NCBI RefSeq assembly: GCF_000383415.1 | Contig: NZ_KB911255.1 | Span: 356,001 to 420,000 of the forward strand | Direction: 5' to 3' | DNA: 64,000 bases | From: Hyphomicrobium zavarzinii ATCC 27496 | Lineage (GTDB): Bacteria > Pseudomonadota > Alphaproteobacteria > Rhizobiales > Hyphomicrobiaceae | Part shown: one piece after another, positions 8,208 through 16,657 of the stretch | Layout: each line of letters opens with the position of its first letter | Position numbering within the stretch: the stretch's first letter is position 1 | Position numbers and translations under genes: made by a program | Notes under the pieces: model-generated | What the model was told of the DNA's origin: nothing | Seen by the model: the letters and a program-made list of their open reading frames with translations, nothing else | Database searches by the model: none

Positions 8208-10805
8208 ATGCAGACCTTCAGGTTCACCACGACGAGATCTCTACTTATGGCAGGTGCATCCTGCCTGATTTCAACCAGTGCGTTTGGCCAGCAGGCCGCG
8301 CAGCCCGCTAACGAGGGCGGTCTTCCGGAAGTCCAGGTCATCCAAAAGAAGGCTCCGGGGGCTACCAAGGCGGCGACCAAGAAAGCTCCTCCGCCTCAGG
8401 CTCCCGCGCCGGTCGCTCAGCCCGAGCCGGTGCAGGACGCCCCGATCGAATCCAACTCGCCCTACGGTGCGGCCAACAGCGGAGGGGCGCGGGCCCGGGC
8501 CGAGAACTCGCCGACGTCTCCCATCAACCCGTCCAACATCCTGCCGGGCAACCTGCAGAACTTCTCGTCCGCGGCCAGCCGGGTCGACACCGCACAGATG
8601 GACGAGTTCCAGCCGCGGCAGACCAACGACGTGCTGACGCGCGTGCCGGGCGTGAACGTGATCAACGATGATGGCTTCGGGCGCCACGGCGGCATCGGCG
8701 TGCGCGGCTCGCCTCCGCGGCGCGGCCGAAAGGTGCTGCACCTCGAGGATGGCCAGCCGATCAACATGAGCGTCTGGATCGATCCTTCGGTGCACTACGT
8801 GCCGCCGGTCGATCGTCTCGAGAGCATCGAGGTGCTGCGCGGCACGGTGATCAACCACGGCCCGCTCAACAACCATGGCGTGGTCAACTTCCGTAATCTC
8901 TCGCCGTTCGGACCGAACGAGACGGTGATCGGCGCTTCGATCGGACACACCGAGAACGACGGGCGCGGCGAGGCGAAGAGCCAGGATCGTTGGGGCGTTT
9001 CCAACACCCGGCATTTCCATACGCGCCAGGGCATCGGCAACGTGGGCGTGGTGTTCTCCTACAGCGGCGCGGAAGCCGACGGCGCGTGGGATACGGAGCG
9101 CCTGCGCTACAACGACTTCTACGGCGCTATTGGCTGGAAGGGGATCAACTCGGATCTCACCTTCTCGGTGACGCACTTCCGCCAGCGCGACAACTACGAC
9201 GAGGCCAACATCGAGGGCGAGGAGGGTGATGGTCCGGGCAATGCCGAGGCCAAGTTCTTCTCGATCGGACACGCCAAGTCGTTCGAGAACCCCGGCGCGA
9301 ACTACAACACCTACAATGCCGACGTGACCAAGCTTCAGCTCGTGCACAACTACTATGTGGACGACACGACGACGATTACATCGCGCGTCTACGGTTTCGA
9401 TCATCGCCGTGACCGGTACCAGAACTTCGAAGGCGAGGATCCGAGCGATCCCGGTGATGGGCTCTCGGCGGAGATCGACGGCGACGACGTCTTCGTGCCT
9501 GAAGGCGTGATGCTGGGGCGCCTGCGCACCTATCGCCAGCTCGGCGCGGAAATGCGCGCCGAGTTCGCCGACCGCCCGTTCATCGGCGGTCTGCGCCAGG
9601 ATATCCAGGTGGGCATCCGCTACGAGTACAACGACTTCACGAACAAGAACTTCTTTGGACGCCAGGGGCAGATCCTGGAGGATGGCGACGAGACCGGAAC
9701 CGTTGTGTTCGACACCGACACCAACGCGAACGCCTTCTCGACGTTCCTGCAGTCGACTATCCATGTAACGAACACCTTCAACGTCACGCCGGGGTTGAGG
9801 CTCGATCACTACCGTGTGTCGCGTCTCACGCGTGCGTCCACCGAGGAAGAGGGCGAAGGTGAAGAGGAGGATGTGGGCGATTGCGGTCCGCTCGATCCGT
9901 TCCTCGATCCCGTGGATGGCGAATGCGTCGTGATCGAAGGGTTCGATGGCACTCGCCGCACGGACTCCTTCGACACCACGGCCGTATCGCCGGGCATCTC
10001 CTTCGCCTACACCGGCTTCTTCAAGTCCACGATCTACGGCGGCTATCACCGCGGCCTGACGCCCCACGTTCTGCGTGAGGCGAACGCCGGCTTCCCGCCG
10101 GAGGACGAGATCGGCGACAACTTCCAGATCGGTCTTCGCTCGACGGCGATCCGGGGCGTGACGTTCGACATCGCGGCTTTCCACCACAACATCGAGAACT
10201 TCCAGGTCAAGGGCGCTGGTACGGATGCGGCCGGCAACAACGTCTATCACACGCTGGATCGCGTCCAAATCAACGGCTTTGAAGTCTACGGCCGCGTGGA
10301 CAGCCGCCCCTTCACGGGCGGGCCCTTGAACCTCTTCTTCGAGGGCAACTACACGCTCTCGGACGCCAAGATCAAGAAGGGCACGCTGTTCGAGTGCGAG
10401 GAGCCGAACGATGCGGAAGATTGTCAGGCCGATCCCTCACTGCTCGAGGTGGAGTCTGTCGGCGGCAATCGCGTGCCCGAGGTCTACAAGCACTTCGCGC
10501 ACCTGACCGTCGGTGTCGAGCACCGCTGGGGCTGGGACGCAAGCGTATCCTGGACCTATCGCGGCAACTTTTACACCGACGAGGTCAACACGCCTTATGG
10601 CGGCGACGAGGAAGGCGAGGACGGTCTCGTGCCGGACGTGTGGTTGCTTTCGGCCCGCGCCAACATGAAGCTCGGCGATACGGGAGCGAGCCTCTTCATC
10701 GCCGGCGATAACCTGCTCGACAAGCTCTACATCGCAGACCGCGAGGACGGCATCAAAGCCGGCCAGGGCCGTACGGTGTGGGGCGGGTTCAAGTACAAGT
10801 TCTAA
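8208..10805 (+). CDS. TonB-dependent outer-membrane receptor, FecA-like plug
   Basis: An 865-residue receptor from the ATG at 8208, with GGGAG nine bases upstream; a GTG at 8199 is less likely. A signal peptide ends near AFGQ. A TonB-box-like PEVQVIQ precedes a long Pro/Ala linker. The plug includes IGVRGSPPRRGRKVLHLEDG and VDRLESIEVLRG, a pattern like ferric-citrate-type receptors. The barrel ends WGGFKYKF with terminal Phe. Acidic insertions near residues 547-557 (EEEGEGEEEDVGDC) and 730-740 lie in probable outer loops and include Cys residues. The ligand is unknown. The acidic loops would suit cation-loaded ligands, but that is inference. Confidence 0.9.
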   Translation: MQTFRFTTTRSLLMAGASCLISTSAFGQQAAQPANEGGLPEVQVIQKKAPGATKAATKKAPPPQAPAPVAQPEPVQDAPIESNSPYGAANSGGARARAENSPTSPINPSNILPGNLQNFSSAASRVDTAQMDEFQPRQTNDVLTRVPGVNVINDDGFGRHGGIGVRGSPPRRGRKVLHLEDGQPINMSVWIDPSVHYVPPVDRLESIEVLRGTVINHGPLNNHGVVNFRNLSPFGPNETVIGASIGHTENDGRGEAKSQDRWGVSNTRHFHTRQGIGNVGVVFSYSGAEADGAWDTERLRYNDFYGAIGWKGINSDLTFSVTHFRQRDNYDEANIEGEEGDGPGNAEAKFFSIGHAKSFENPGANYNTYNADVTKLQLVHNYYVDDTTTITSRVYGFDHRRDRYQNFEGEDPSDPGDGLSAEIDGDDVFVPEGVMLGRLRTYRQLGAEMRAEFADRPFIGGLRQDIQVGIRYEYNDFTNKNFFGRQGQILEDGDETGTVVFDTDTNANAFSTFLQSTIHVTNTFNVTPGLRLDHYRVSRLTRASTEEEGEGEEEDVGDCGPLDPFLDPVDGECVVIEGFDGTRRTDSFDTTAVSPGISFAYTGFFKSTIYGGYHRGLTPHVLREANAGFPPEDEIGDNFQIGLRSTAIRGVTFDIAAFHHNIENFQVKGAGTDAAGNNVYHTLDRVQINGFEVYGRVDSRPFTGGPLNLFFEGNYTLSDAKIKKGTLFECEEPNDAEDCQADPSLLEVESVGGNRVPEVYKHFAHLTVGVEHRWGWDASVSWTYRGNFYTDEVNTPYGGDEEGEDGLVPDVWLLSARANMKLGDTGASLFIAGDNLLDKLYIADREDGIKAGQGRTVWGGFKYKF

Positions 10806-10839
10806 TCGCTATTGCGCTTCTCCCGCATTTGCGACACGG

Positions 10840-10880
10840 CGGAACGCGGCGTCTCGAAAGAGGCACCGCGTTCCGTCTTT
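10840..10880. terminator. Hairpin terminator between convergent genes
   Basis: CGGAACGCGG (10840-10849) pairs with CCGCGTTCCG (10866-10875). The 16-base loop can itself close as CTC-GAAA-GAG. A short T-run follows on the plus strand. It sits 35 bp after the receptor stop and before the end of the oppositely oriented gene, so it may work in both directions. Confidence 0.6.
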
Positions 10881-10913
10881 CGAGGCCGTACGGATGCGGG
10901 TTTTCGAGGGGCG

Positions 10914-11267
10914 CTACGAGCGGGCGATCTCGGCCGTGTCTGCGAGGATGTCGTAGGTGCAGGAGATCCCGGTCCGCGTTACCGACAGGATCAGGTAGGG
11001 CTGGCGGAAGCGCGCGTTCCAAAGCTCGTGCTCGAACTGCCAGACATGCACCGGAATGGCCGGGTTGCCGACGGCGACCCGAGGCTCGGCCTCCGCCGAC
11101 CAATCGACCGCCCCCGCAGGCGCGGGCGCGCGATGGGCGCAGGCATCGGCTGCGCGGGTTCGATATGCAGAGACGAGGGCCTCCTCGGTTGCGGACCGGT
11201 AGAGGCTATCCTGAAACCAGACCTTGAGGACGGCGAGCAACGCCAAAGCCAGGACGAGAGCCCTCAT
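10914..11267 (-). CDS. Small membrane-anchored or secreted protein of unknown function
   Basis: The start chosen is the ATG complementary to 11265-11267, giving 117 residues that begin MRALVLALALLAVLKVWF, a signal anchor. A longer reading begins at 11324. The rest is soluble, with HVWQFEHELWNARFRQPYL near the middle and two Cys. I recognise no domain. The gene is convergent with the receptor and divergent from hprA. The start has no strong ribosome binding site, so the exact N-terminus is uncertain. Confidence 0.6.
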   Translation of the reverse strand: MRALVLALALLAVLKVWFQDSLYRSATEEALVSAYRTRAADACAHRAPAPAGAVDWSAEAEPRVAVGNPAIPVHVWQFEHELWNARFRQPYLILSVTRTGISCTYDILADTAEIARS

Positions 11268-11522
11268 GACGGATTCGCAATCTCGGCCTTTCGCGGCCGG
11301 CCAACGGACAGGGCCGCGCTGCATTCAGCCCTTGGGCGGACGCTGCGGCGTTTGATCTCAGAGGCGGCCAGAGTGCCTCCGGCATGGTGAACAAAGAGTT
11401 ACGGCGAGCGCGCGGCGGCAAGCGAAAGAGGCTCACTCCGCCCGCCTCATTTCGCAGTGCGGCAAGCGCCGAGGGCCGCGTTTCGGCCGGGAATTGCCCG
11501 CGAAAGGCTTGTCAGAGCGCGT

Positions 11523-11537
11523 TCCATGCGGCATGGA
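11523..11537. promoter_or_regulatory. Perfect dyad upstream of hprA
   Basis: TCCATGC-G-GCATGGA is a perfect 7-1-7 dyad that ends 51 bp before the hprA ATG. Its size and position suit a LysR-type activator site, and in methylotrophs serine-cycle genes including hprA are controlled by the LysR-type regulator QscR. Linking this dyad to QscR is inference. Confidence 0.45.
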
Positions 11538-11588
11538 TCGCGGCCAGTCTCACACCAAAGTCGAACTTCCGGGGAGGACATACGACCC

Positions 11589-12557
11589 ATGGCAAAAAAG
11601 AAGATCCTGATCACCTGGCCTCTGCCGGATGCCGTCATGGCCCGCGCGCGGGAAACTTATGATGTGATCGCGCACGGAGACAACCCGAAGATCACCGTCG
11701 ACGAGATGCTGGAAACCGCCAAGTCGGTGGATGCCATCCTGCTCACGCTCAACGAGAAGTGCCCGAAGGCCGTGATCGATCGCGTGCCTGAGAACATCAA
11801 GTGCATCTCGACGTTCTCGATCGGGTTCGACCACATCGATCTCGAGGCCTGCAAGGCTCGTGGCATCAAGGTCGGCAACGCGCCCCATGGCGTGACGGTC
11901 GCGACGGCGGAAATCGCCATGCTGCTGCTGCTCGGTGCTGCGCGCCGTGCGGGCGAGGGCGAGAAGATGATCCGCACGCGCTCCTGGCCGGGCTGGCAGC
12001 CGCTGCAGCTCGTCGGCCAGCGGCTCGACAACAAGAAGCTCGGCATCTACGGCTTCGGCAAGATCGGCCAGGCGCTGGCGCAGCGTGCGCGCGGCTTCGA
12101 CATGGAAGTCCATTACTACGACATCTATCGCGCGAAGCCCGAGGTTGAGGCGAAGTACAACGCGACTTATCACGACAGCCTCGACAGCCTGCTCAAGGTC
12201 TCGCAGTTCTTCTCGATCAACGCACCTTCGACGCCGGAGACGCGCGGCTTCTTCAACAAGGCCACCATCGAGAAGCTGCCGCACGGCGCTATCGTCGTGA
12301 ACACGGCGCGCGGCGATCTCGTCAACGACGAGGACATGATCGCGGCGCTCAAGTCCGGCCGCCTCGGGTATGCCGGCCTCGACGTGTTCGCGGGCGAGCC
12401 CAAGATCAACGAGGGCTATTACGACCTGCCGAATACGTTCCTGTTCCCGCATCTCGGCTCTGCGGCCATTGAGGCCCGTAACCAGATGGGCTTCGAAGCG
12501 CTCGACAACATCGACGCGTTCTTTGCGGGCAAGGACATGCCGTTCAAGCTGGCCTGA
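11589..12557 (+). CDS. hprA: NADH-dependent hydroxypyruvate reductase (D-glycerate dehydrogenase)
   Basis: A 322-residue D-2-hydroxyacid dehydrogenase that reduces hydroxypyruvate to D-glycerate in the serine cycle. The nucleotide-binding GFGKIG motif is at 155-160, and the catalytic triad is R241, E270 and H288 (FLFPHLGSAA). From memory it is very close to the structurally solved Hyphomicrobium methylovorum enzyme over its whole length, including MLLLLGAARRAGEGEKMIRT and WPGW, so the symbol is justified. The ATG at 11589 has GGGGAGGA upstream. It is monocistronic here, with no other serine-cycle gene adjacent. A possible operator dyad lies at 11523-11537. Confidence 0.93.
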   Translation: MAKKKILITWPLPDAVMARARETYDVIAHGDNPKITVDEMLETAKSVDAILLTLNEKCPKAVIDRVPENIKCISTFSIGFDHIDLEACKARGIKVGNAPHGVTVATAEIAMLLLLGAARRAGEGEKMIRTRSWPGWQPLQLVGQRLDNKKLGIYGFGKIGQALAQRARGFDMEVHYYDIYRAKPEVEAKYNATYHDSLDSLLKVSQFFSINAPSTPETRGFFNKATIEKLPHGAIVVNTARGDLVNDEDMIAALKSGRLGYAGLDVFAGEPKINEGYYDLPNTFLFPHLGSAAIEARNQMGFEALDNIDAFFAGKDMPFKLA

Positions 12558-12642
12558 TCGCCTGACCAGATATGCTTCGTGGCGGCATACGGATTTGAAA
12601 ACCGTATCCCGCCCCGATTTTTTTCGGACCGCTCGAAGTTGG

Positions 12643-13053
12643 CTATTGCTTCAGCTCGGCCTGCTTCTTCGGCTCCGACTTCTCGGCGCGCACGCGGGCG
12701 AGCATGTCACGCACCATGTCGCGGGCCGTGAAATCGCAAGCTTCGCGGCTCGAATAGCTTTGATTGTAGTCGCGGGCGAGCTGCGGGAAGACGCTCTCGC
12801 TCAGGCGCTGATTGGCCTTGTTGCCCGTCATGAAGGCCGTCTGGCTTTCATCGATGTAGGTGTCGAGCTCCCCGATCTCAGCGGGCGTCAACGGGCCGCT
12901 GCACTTCACGGCGATGATGCGCGCGGCGATGGCGCCGCCGATCGAGGCCTTCGTACCCGGCCAGCGGGCGGTGTTCGCGGATGCGCCGCTTGCGGCGATG
13001 AGCGAGAGGCCGAGCGCCAGTGTCGAGGCGCGGAAAGCCCAGGTAGTCTTCAT
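12643..13053 (-). CDS. Secreted protein of unknown function with two Cys
   Basis: A 136-residue protein with a textbook signal peptide (MKTTWAFRASTLALGLSLIA, cleavage near GASANT at 26-27). The mature part is helical and polar, with Cys near 51 and 105 that could form one disulfide, and a Lys-rich C-terminus. The ATG follows GGAG. No domain is recognised. It is convergent with hprA, with no obvious functional link. Confidence 0.7.
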   Translation of the reverse strand: MKTTWAFRASTLALGLSLIAASGASANTARWPGTKASIGGAIAARIIAVKCSGPLTPAEIGELDTYIDESQTAFMTGNKANQRLSESVFPQLARDYNQSYSSREACDFTARDMVRDMLARVRAEKSEPKKQAELKQ

Positions 13054-13180
13054 GATCGTCTCCGTCGTTGAATGACCGCCGAGCTCGTTTCATTCGTTCC
13101 GGCCGGCGTTGAGAGGGAAGCCAGGCCGTGCTCTTGGATCGGTCATAGAACTTGAGGCGAGGGCTCGTCCGACAAGTGTT

Positions 13181-13208
13181 TTGTCCGGACACCGGACCCG
13201 CCTATGAT
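13181..13208 (+). promoter_or_regulatory. Sigma-70-like promoter for the patatin gene
   Basis: TTGTCC and TATGAT are separated by 16 bp, about 30 bp upstream of the ATG at 13239. A GTCCGGAC palindrome overlaps the -35 box. Assigned by eye. Confidence 0.45.
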
Positions 13209-13238
13209 GCGCAGAGAAGATATCTCTGAGGCTTGATC

Positions 13239-14255
13239 ATGGCAGACGGCGAGGCGGGGCGCATTGCGGCAAATCGTGGCCAGAACCCGTCCAGGGAAAG
13301 CGGGAAAACGCCATCGATCGGTCTTGTTCTCGGCGGCGGGGGCGCGCGAGGGCTTGCTCATCTCGTCATGCTCGAAGTGTTCGATGAGCTTGGAATCAAA
13401 CCGAAAATCATCGCCGGAACGTCCATCGGCGCCATCTATGGCGCGGCCTATGCAGCCGGACTTTCCGCCCGCGACATTCGCGCGCATACGGAAGAGACGT
13501 TAACCAACAGATTTGAGCTCCTGCGTGATCTGTTCGCCGCACGCGTGCAGGGAGCGGGGCGTTTCTGGAACCTGTTTTCAGAGCGTCACGCCATTCTGAC
13601 GCCGGAGGCGCTTTTGGATCTCGTGTTTCCCGAAGGGGTTCCAAGGTCGTTCGACGAACTCGCCATTCCGCTCCACATCGTGGCGAGCGACTTCTACGCG
13701 CTCGAGCCCGCGGTCTTTTCCTCCGGCCCCTTGCGGCCGGCAGTGGCGGCGAGCATGGCGCTGCCCGTCATCTTCGAGCCGGTTCTGATGAGCGGACGCA
13801 GCTATGTGGATGGCGGCCTCACCAACCCGTTGCCGTTCGATCTGATGGCGGGGCAGGTGGACGTGGTGGTGGCGATCGACGTGTCCGGCTCGCCGGTGCC
13901 GTCTCCCTCGCGTTTGAGGCCGACGGCGATCGAGGCGCTGTTCTCCTCCTCGTTCCTGTTCGAGCGCTCGATCGTGCGGGAGAAGCTCAAATCTCACCAG
14001 CCCGACATCTATATCGATGCCGGAACGGGGCGGTTCCAGGCGCTCGAGTTCTGGAAGGTCCGCGAGATTCTCGCGGCCGCGGAGCCTGCCAAAGCGCAGC
14101 TTCGCGCCAAGCTTCAGCGGGTTCTCGGCTCCGAAAGACTGGCGGAGATCGCGCCTCCCGAAAAGCACGCAGCACTCGCCCCGCCGGATGGCGCGAAAGA
14201 GCGGATGCGCCGCCTGCTTGCGCGCGCCAAGTCGGATGGAGACCGGCAGACGTGA
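13239..14255 (+). CDS. Patatin-like phospholipase (RssA/NTE family)
   Basis: A 338-residue protein with the patatin catalytic dyad. The oxyanion loop GGGGARG is at 32-38, the nucleophile Ser62 in GTSIG, and the Asp191 in DGG. The core domain spans about 25-215, and a charged helical tail follows. There is no signal peptide, so it should act in the cytoplasm or at the inner face of the membrane as an acyl-ester hydrolase, possibly on lysophospholipids. The ATG at 13239 is preceded by GAGG; an in-frame TTG at 13233 is less likely. Convergent with tadA, 19 bp apart. Confidence 0.88.
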   Translation: MADGEAGRIAANRGQNPSRESGKTPSIGLVLGGGGARGLAHLVMLEVFDELGIKPKIIAGTSIGAIYGAAYAAGLSARDIRAHTEETLTNRFELLRDLFAARVQGAGRFWNLFSERHAILTPEALLDLVFPEGVPRSFDELAIPLHIVASDFYALEPAVFSSGPLRPAVAASMALPVIFEPVLMSGRSYVDGGLTNPLPFDLMAGQVDVVVAIDVSGSPVPSPSRLRPTAIEALFSSSFLFERSIVREKLKSHQPDIYIDAGTGRFQALEFWKVREILAAAEPAKAQLRAKLQRVLGSERLAEIAPPEKHAALAPPDGAKERMRRLLARAKSDGDRQT

Positions 14256-14274
14256 TGCGGTGTGCTGGCGTTTT

Positions 14275-14739
14275 CTAGTCCGCGCGGCGCGAGGCGAAGA
14301 ACGTCTTCAGAAGCGCGGCGGCCTCTGTCTCGCCAAGACCAGGATAAAGCTCCGGCCGATGATGGCAGGTGGCGTGGCTGAACACGCGGGCCCCATGCTC
14401 CACGCCGCCGCCCTTGGGATCGGGCGCGGCATAGTAGAGGCGGCGGATGCGCGCGAAGGAAATCACAGCCGCGCACATGGGGCACGGTTCGAGCGTGACG
14501 TAGAGATCGTGGCCGATGAGCCGCTCGCTGCCGAGCCTGGCGGCGGCTTCGCGAATGACCAGCATTTCCGCGTGCGCCGAGGGATCAGACAGCTCGCGCG
14601 TGCGATTGCCCGAGGTGGCGACGACAGCGCCGCTCTGATCCGTCAGGACGGCGCCGACGGGAACCTCTCCCCGCGCCGCGGCGGCTTGGGCCTCCGCGAG
14701 CGCGAGTTCCATGTGGCCGAGGCGGGCCGGGGGTGCCAT
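14275..14739 (-). CDS. tadA: tRNA-specific adenosine deaminase TadA
   Basis: A 154-residue zinc-dependent deaminase that makes inosine at the wobble position (A34) of tRNA-Arg(ACG). The zinc and catalytic motifs are visible: HAE at 56-58 and PCPMC at 85-89. The start complementary to 14737-14739 has GGAAG eight bases upstream; in-frame ATGs at 14754 and 14784 are less well placed. It diverges from the pseudouridine synthase gene with only about 37 bp between starts. The block tadA, rluB, rsmD, mutL recurs in this order in alphaproteobacteria as far as I know. Confidence 0.92.
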   Translation of the reverse strand: MAPPARLGHMELALAEAQAAAARGEVPVGAVLTDQSGAVVATSGNRTRELSDPSAHAEMLVIREAAARLGSERLIGHDLYVTLEPCPMCAAVISFARIRRLYYAAPDPKGGGVEHGARVFSHATCHHRPELYPGLGETEAAALLKTFFASRRAD

Positions 14740-14776
14740 AAGGTCGTCTTCCATTCGAATCCAGAGCCTGACGTCC

Positions 14777-15925
14777 ATGCGCAAGTCATCATTCGGTCAT
14801 CGCCCGCCGCGGGGCAAGCCGCAAGACGGCGGTTCGCGACATCGCGATCGTTCCAGCACCTCCGCCTCGGGAGGCCGTGGCGGTCGGGAGGAGCGGCGCG
14901 ACGGCCAGGGCGGCAAGAAGAAGCCGTTTGCGGCCAAGTTCCGTGCAAGGACTGGCGAGCAGGGGGAAAAGCGCGGGAGCGAGGGGGAGCGTCCGGACCG
15001 GAGAGAGAAGCCGTCGCCGGCTACCAGTTTTCGCGTCCGCAAGCCGGGGCCGCGTCCTGGCGGCGGCAAGAAGGGCGCTCCGCAGCAGCGTGTTCCTTCG
15101 GTCTCAGAGCCCATGCGCATTGCGAAGGCGATGGCGCGGGCTGGGCTCTGCTCGCGGCGAGAAGCGGAGCGCTGGATCGCGGACGGGCGGGTTAGCCTCA
15201 ACGGGCAGGTGCTGAAAACGCCAGCGGTGGAGGTGCGGCCCAAGGATCGCGTGCTGGTGGACGGGCAGCCTCTGCCCCTCGCGGAGCCTTCACAGCTCTG
15301 GCGCTACAACAAACCGAAGGGTGTGGTCACTACGCACAACGATCCGCAGGGGCGGCCCACGGTATTCGACAACCTACCGCCCGGATTGCCGCGCGTGATC
15401 TCAGTGGGGCGTCTCGACTTCAATACCGAGGGCCTCATCCTGCTCACCAACGACGGCGAGCTTGCGCGCCATCTCGAGCTGCCGGCGACAGGGTGGCTCC
15501 GGCGCTATCGCGTGCGTGCGAAGGGGCGCGTCACGCAGGTCGATCTCGACAAGCTGAAGGAGGGCGTGGAGATCGACGGCGTGCGCTACGGGCCGGTGGA
15601 GGCGACGCTCGACACGATGCAGGGCGCCAACATGTGGCTGACGGTCGGCATTCGCGAAGGCAAGAACCGTGAGGTGCGCAAGGTGCTTTCGAGCCTCGGG
15701 CTCGACGTCAACCGGCTGATCCGCGTGTCGTTCGGGCCGTTCCAGCTTCTGGACCTGAAGCCGGGCGAGGCAGAGGTGGTGCGGCGGCGCGTGCTTGCCG
15801 ACCAGCTCGGGCCGCAAATCGCGGCGGAGTTCGGACTGGTGGATGCGAGCGAGGACAAGCCCGCCAAGAAGAAGGGTCCGCAGCGGCCGCATCCGAAATC
15901 CAAAGGCGAGCACGAGGACGCGTGA
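14777..15925 (+). CDS. rluB: 23S rRNA pseudouridine synthase of the RsuA/RluB family, long basic N-terminus
   Basis: A 382-residue protein. Residues 1-110 are a low-complexity tract rich in Arg, Lys and Gly. An S4 RNA-binding domain follows at about 112-160 (MRIAKAMARAGLCSRREAER). The catalytic domain carries Asp214 in GRLDFNTEGLILLTNDGE. The C-terminus is again Lys-rich. The family converts U to pseudouridine in the large-subunit rRNA around position 2605; RsuA or RluE specificity is not excluded by sequence alone. The ATG at 14777 is divergent from tadA. The stop overlaps rsmD by one base (TGATG). Confidence 0.85.
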   Translation: MRKSSFGHRPPRGKPQDGGSRHRDRSSTSASGGRGGREERRDGQGGKKKPFAAKFRARTGEQGEKRGSEGERPDRREKPSPATSFRVRKPGPRPGGGKKGAPQQRVPSVSEPMRIAKAMARAGLCSRREAERWIADGRVSLNGQVLKTPAVEVRPKDRVLVDGQPLPLAEPSQLWRYNKPKGVVTTHNDPQGRPTVFDNLPPGLPRVISVGRLDFNTEGLILLTNDGELARHLELPATGWLRRYRVRAKGRVTQVDLDKLKEGVEIDGVRYGPVEATLDTMQGANMWLTVGIREGKNREVRKVLSSLGLDVNRLIRVSFGPFQLLDLKPGEAEVVRRRVLADQLGPQIAAEFGLVDASEDKPAKKKGPQRPHPKSKGEHEDA

Positions 15926-16494
15926 TGCGGGTCGTCGGCGGGACTTTCAGGGGGCGCGCGCTGGCGACGCCTCAGCACGACGGGCTCCGGCCCACATCCG
16001 ACCGGGTGCGTGAGGCGGTGTTCAACATCCTCCTGCATGGCGTGCCAGATTTCACGCTCGCAGGCGTGCGTGTCATCGATCTCTTCGCTGGGACTGGCGC
16101 GCTCGGCATCGAGGCGGTTTCGCGTGGGGCTGCGTATTGCCTGTTCGTGGAAGAGGCCCCGGAGGCGAGGGCGTTGATCCGGACCAACGTGGAGGCGATG
16201 GGGCTCACGGGCGCGACACGTATCTTCCGCCGCGATGCCACGGATCTCGGTCCGGCCGGAAACATGGAACCCTACGGGCTTGCGTTTCTCGATCCGCCCT
16301 ACGGCAAGGGCCTCGGTGAGAAGGCGCTCGTCGCACTGCGCGACGGGAAGTGGCTGACACCCGGCGCGGTCGTCGTGATGGAGGAACGGGCCAACAGCGA
16401 GGCGGTGCTGCCCGACGGGTTCACCGAGCTCGACCGGCGCACCTGGGGCGACACGCAGGTGGTGTTTGGTGGCTTCAACGGATCCGGCGGATGA
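15925..16494 (+). CDS. rsmD: 16S rRNA (guanine966-N2)-methyltransferase RsmD
   Basis: A 189-residue SAM-dependent methyltransferase. The SAM-binding loop IDLFAGTGALGIEA covers about 51-64, and the catalytic DPPYGK is at 123-128. The start MRVVGGTFRGR is typical of the family. Its ATG overlaps the rluB stop, so the two rRNA-modification genes are coupled. It methylates G966 in the small subunit during ribosome assembly. It is convergent with mutL, and a palindromic repeat lies between them. Confidence 0.92.
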   Translation: MRVVGGTFRGRALATPQHDGLRPTSDRVREAVFNILLHGVPDFTLAGVRVIDLFAGTGALGIEAVSRGAAYCLFVEEAPEARALIRTNVEAMGLTGATRIFRRDATDLGPAGNMEPYGLAFLDPPYGKGLGEKALVALRDGKWLTPGAVVVMEERANSEAVLPDGFTELDRRTWGDTQVVFGGFNGSGG

Positions 16495-16546
16495 GGTTTG
16501 CTTCCGTGGCGCTCTGGTCGGCTTTCCGCTTCGTTCTTACTGAGCT

Positions 16547-16643
16547 GTGTCTGGACCCCGGCCTTCGCCGGGGTGGCATCAGTTTGTGGCGAGCGGCTTC
16601 AGCATAACGAACGTCATACCGGCGGAGGCCGGTATCCAGACAC
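16547..16643. repeat. Paired inverted palindromic repeat (REP/REPIN-like)
   Basis: Two units face each other. Each holds a GC-rich palindrome (CCCCGGCCTTCGCCGGGG and ACCGGCGGAGGCCGGT), and the outer ends are exact complements (GTGTCTGGA at 16547-16555 and TCCAGACAC at 16635-16643). Intergenic palindromes of the form GGCCTTCGCCGG next to CTGGA or TCCAG are common dispersed repeats in alphaproteobacteria. It lies between the convergent rsmD and mutL genes and may stabilise or end both mRNAs. Confidence 0.75.
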
Positions 16644-16657
16644 GTATCAAGTGGGTG

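Noticed and set aside
8271-10268. A 665-codon minus-strand open frame opposite the second receptor
   Set aside because: Shadow of the receptor frame with biased composition (Arg, Val, His, Asp) and no recognisable feature.
12587-12625. Terminator after hprA
   Set aside because: ATACGG and CCGTAT can pair, and a T-run follows some 10 bases later, but the stem is short and the T-run too far for confidence.
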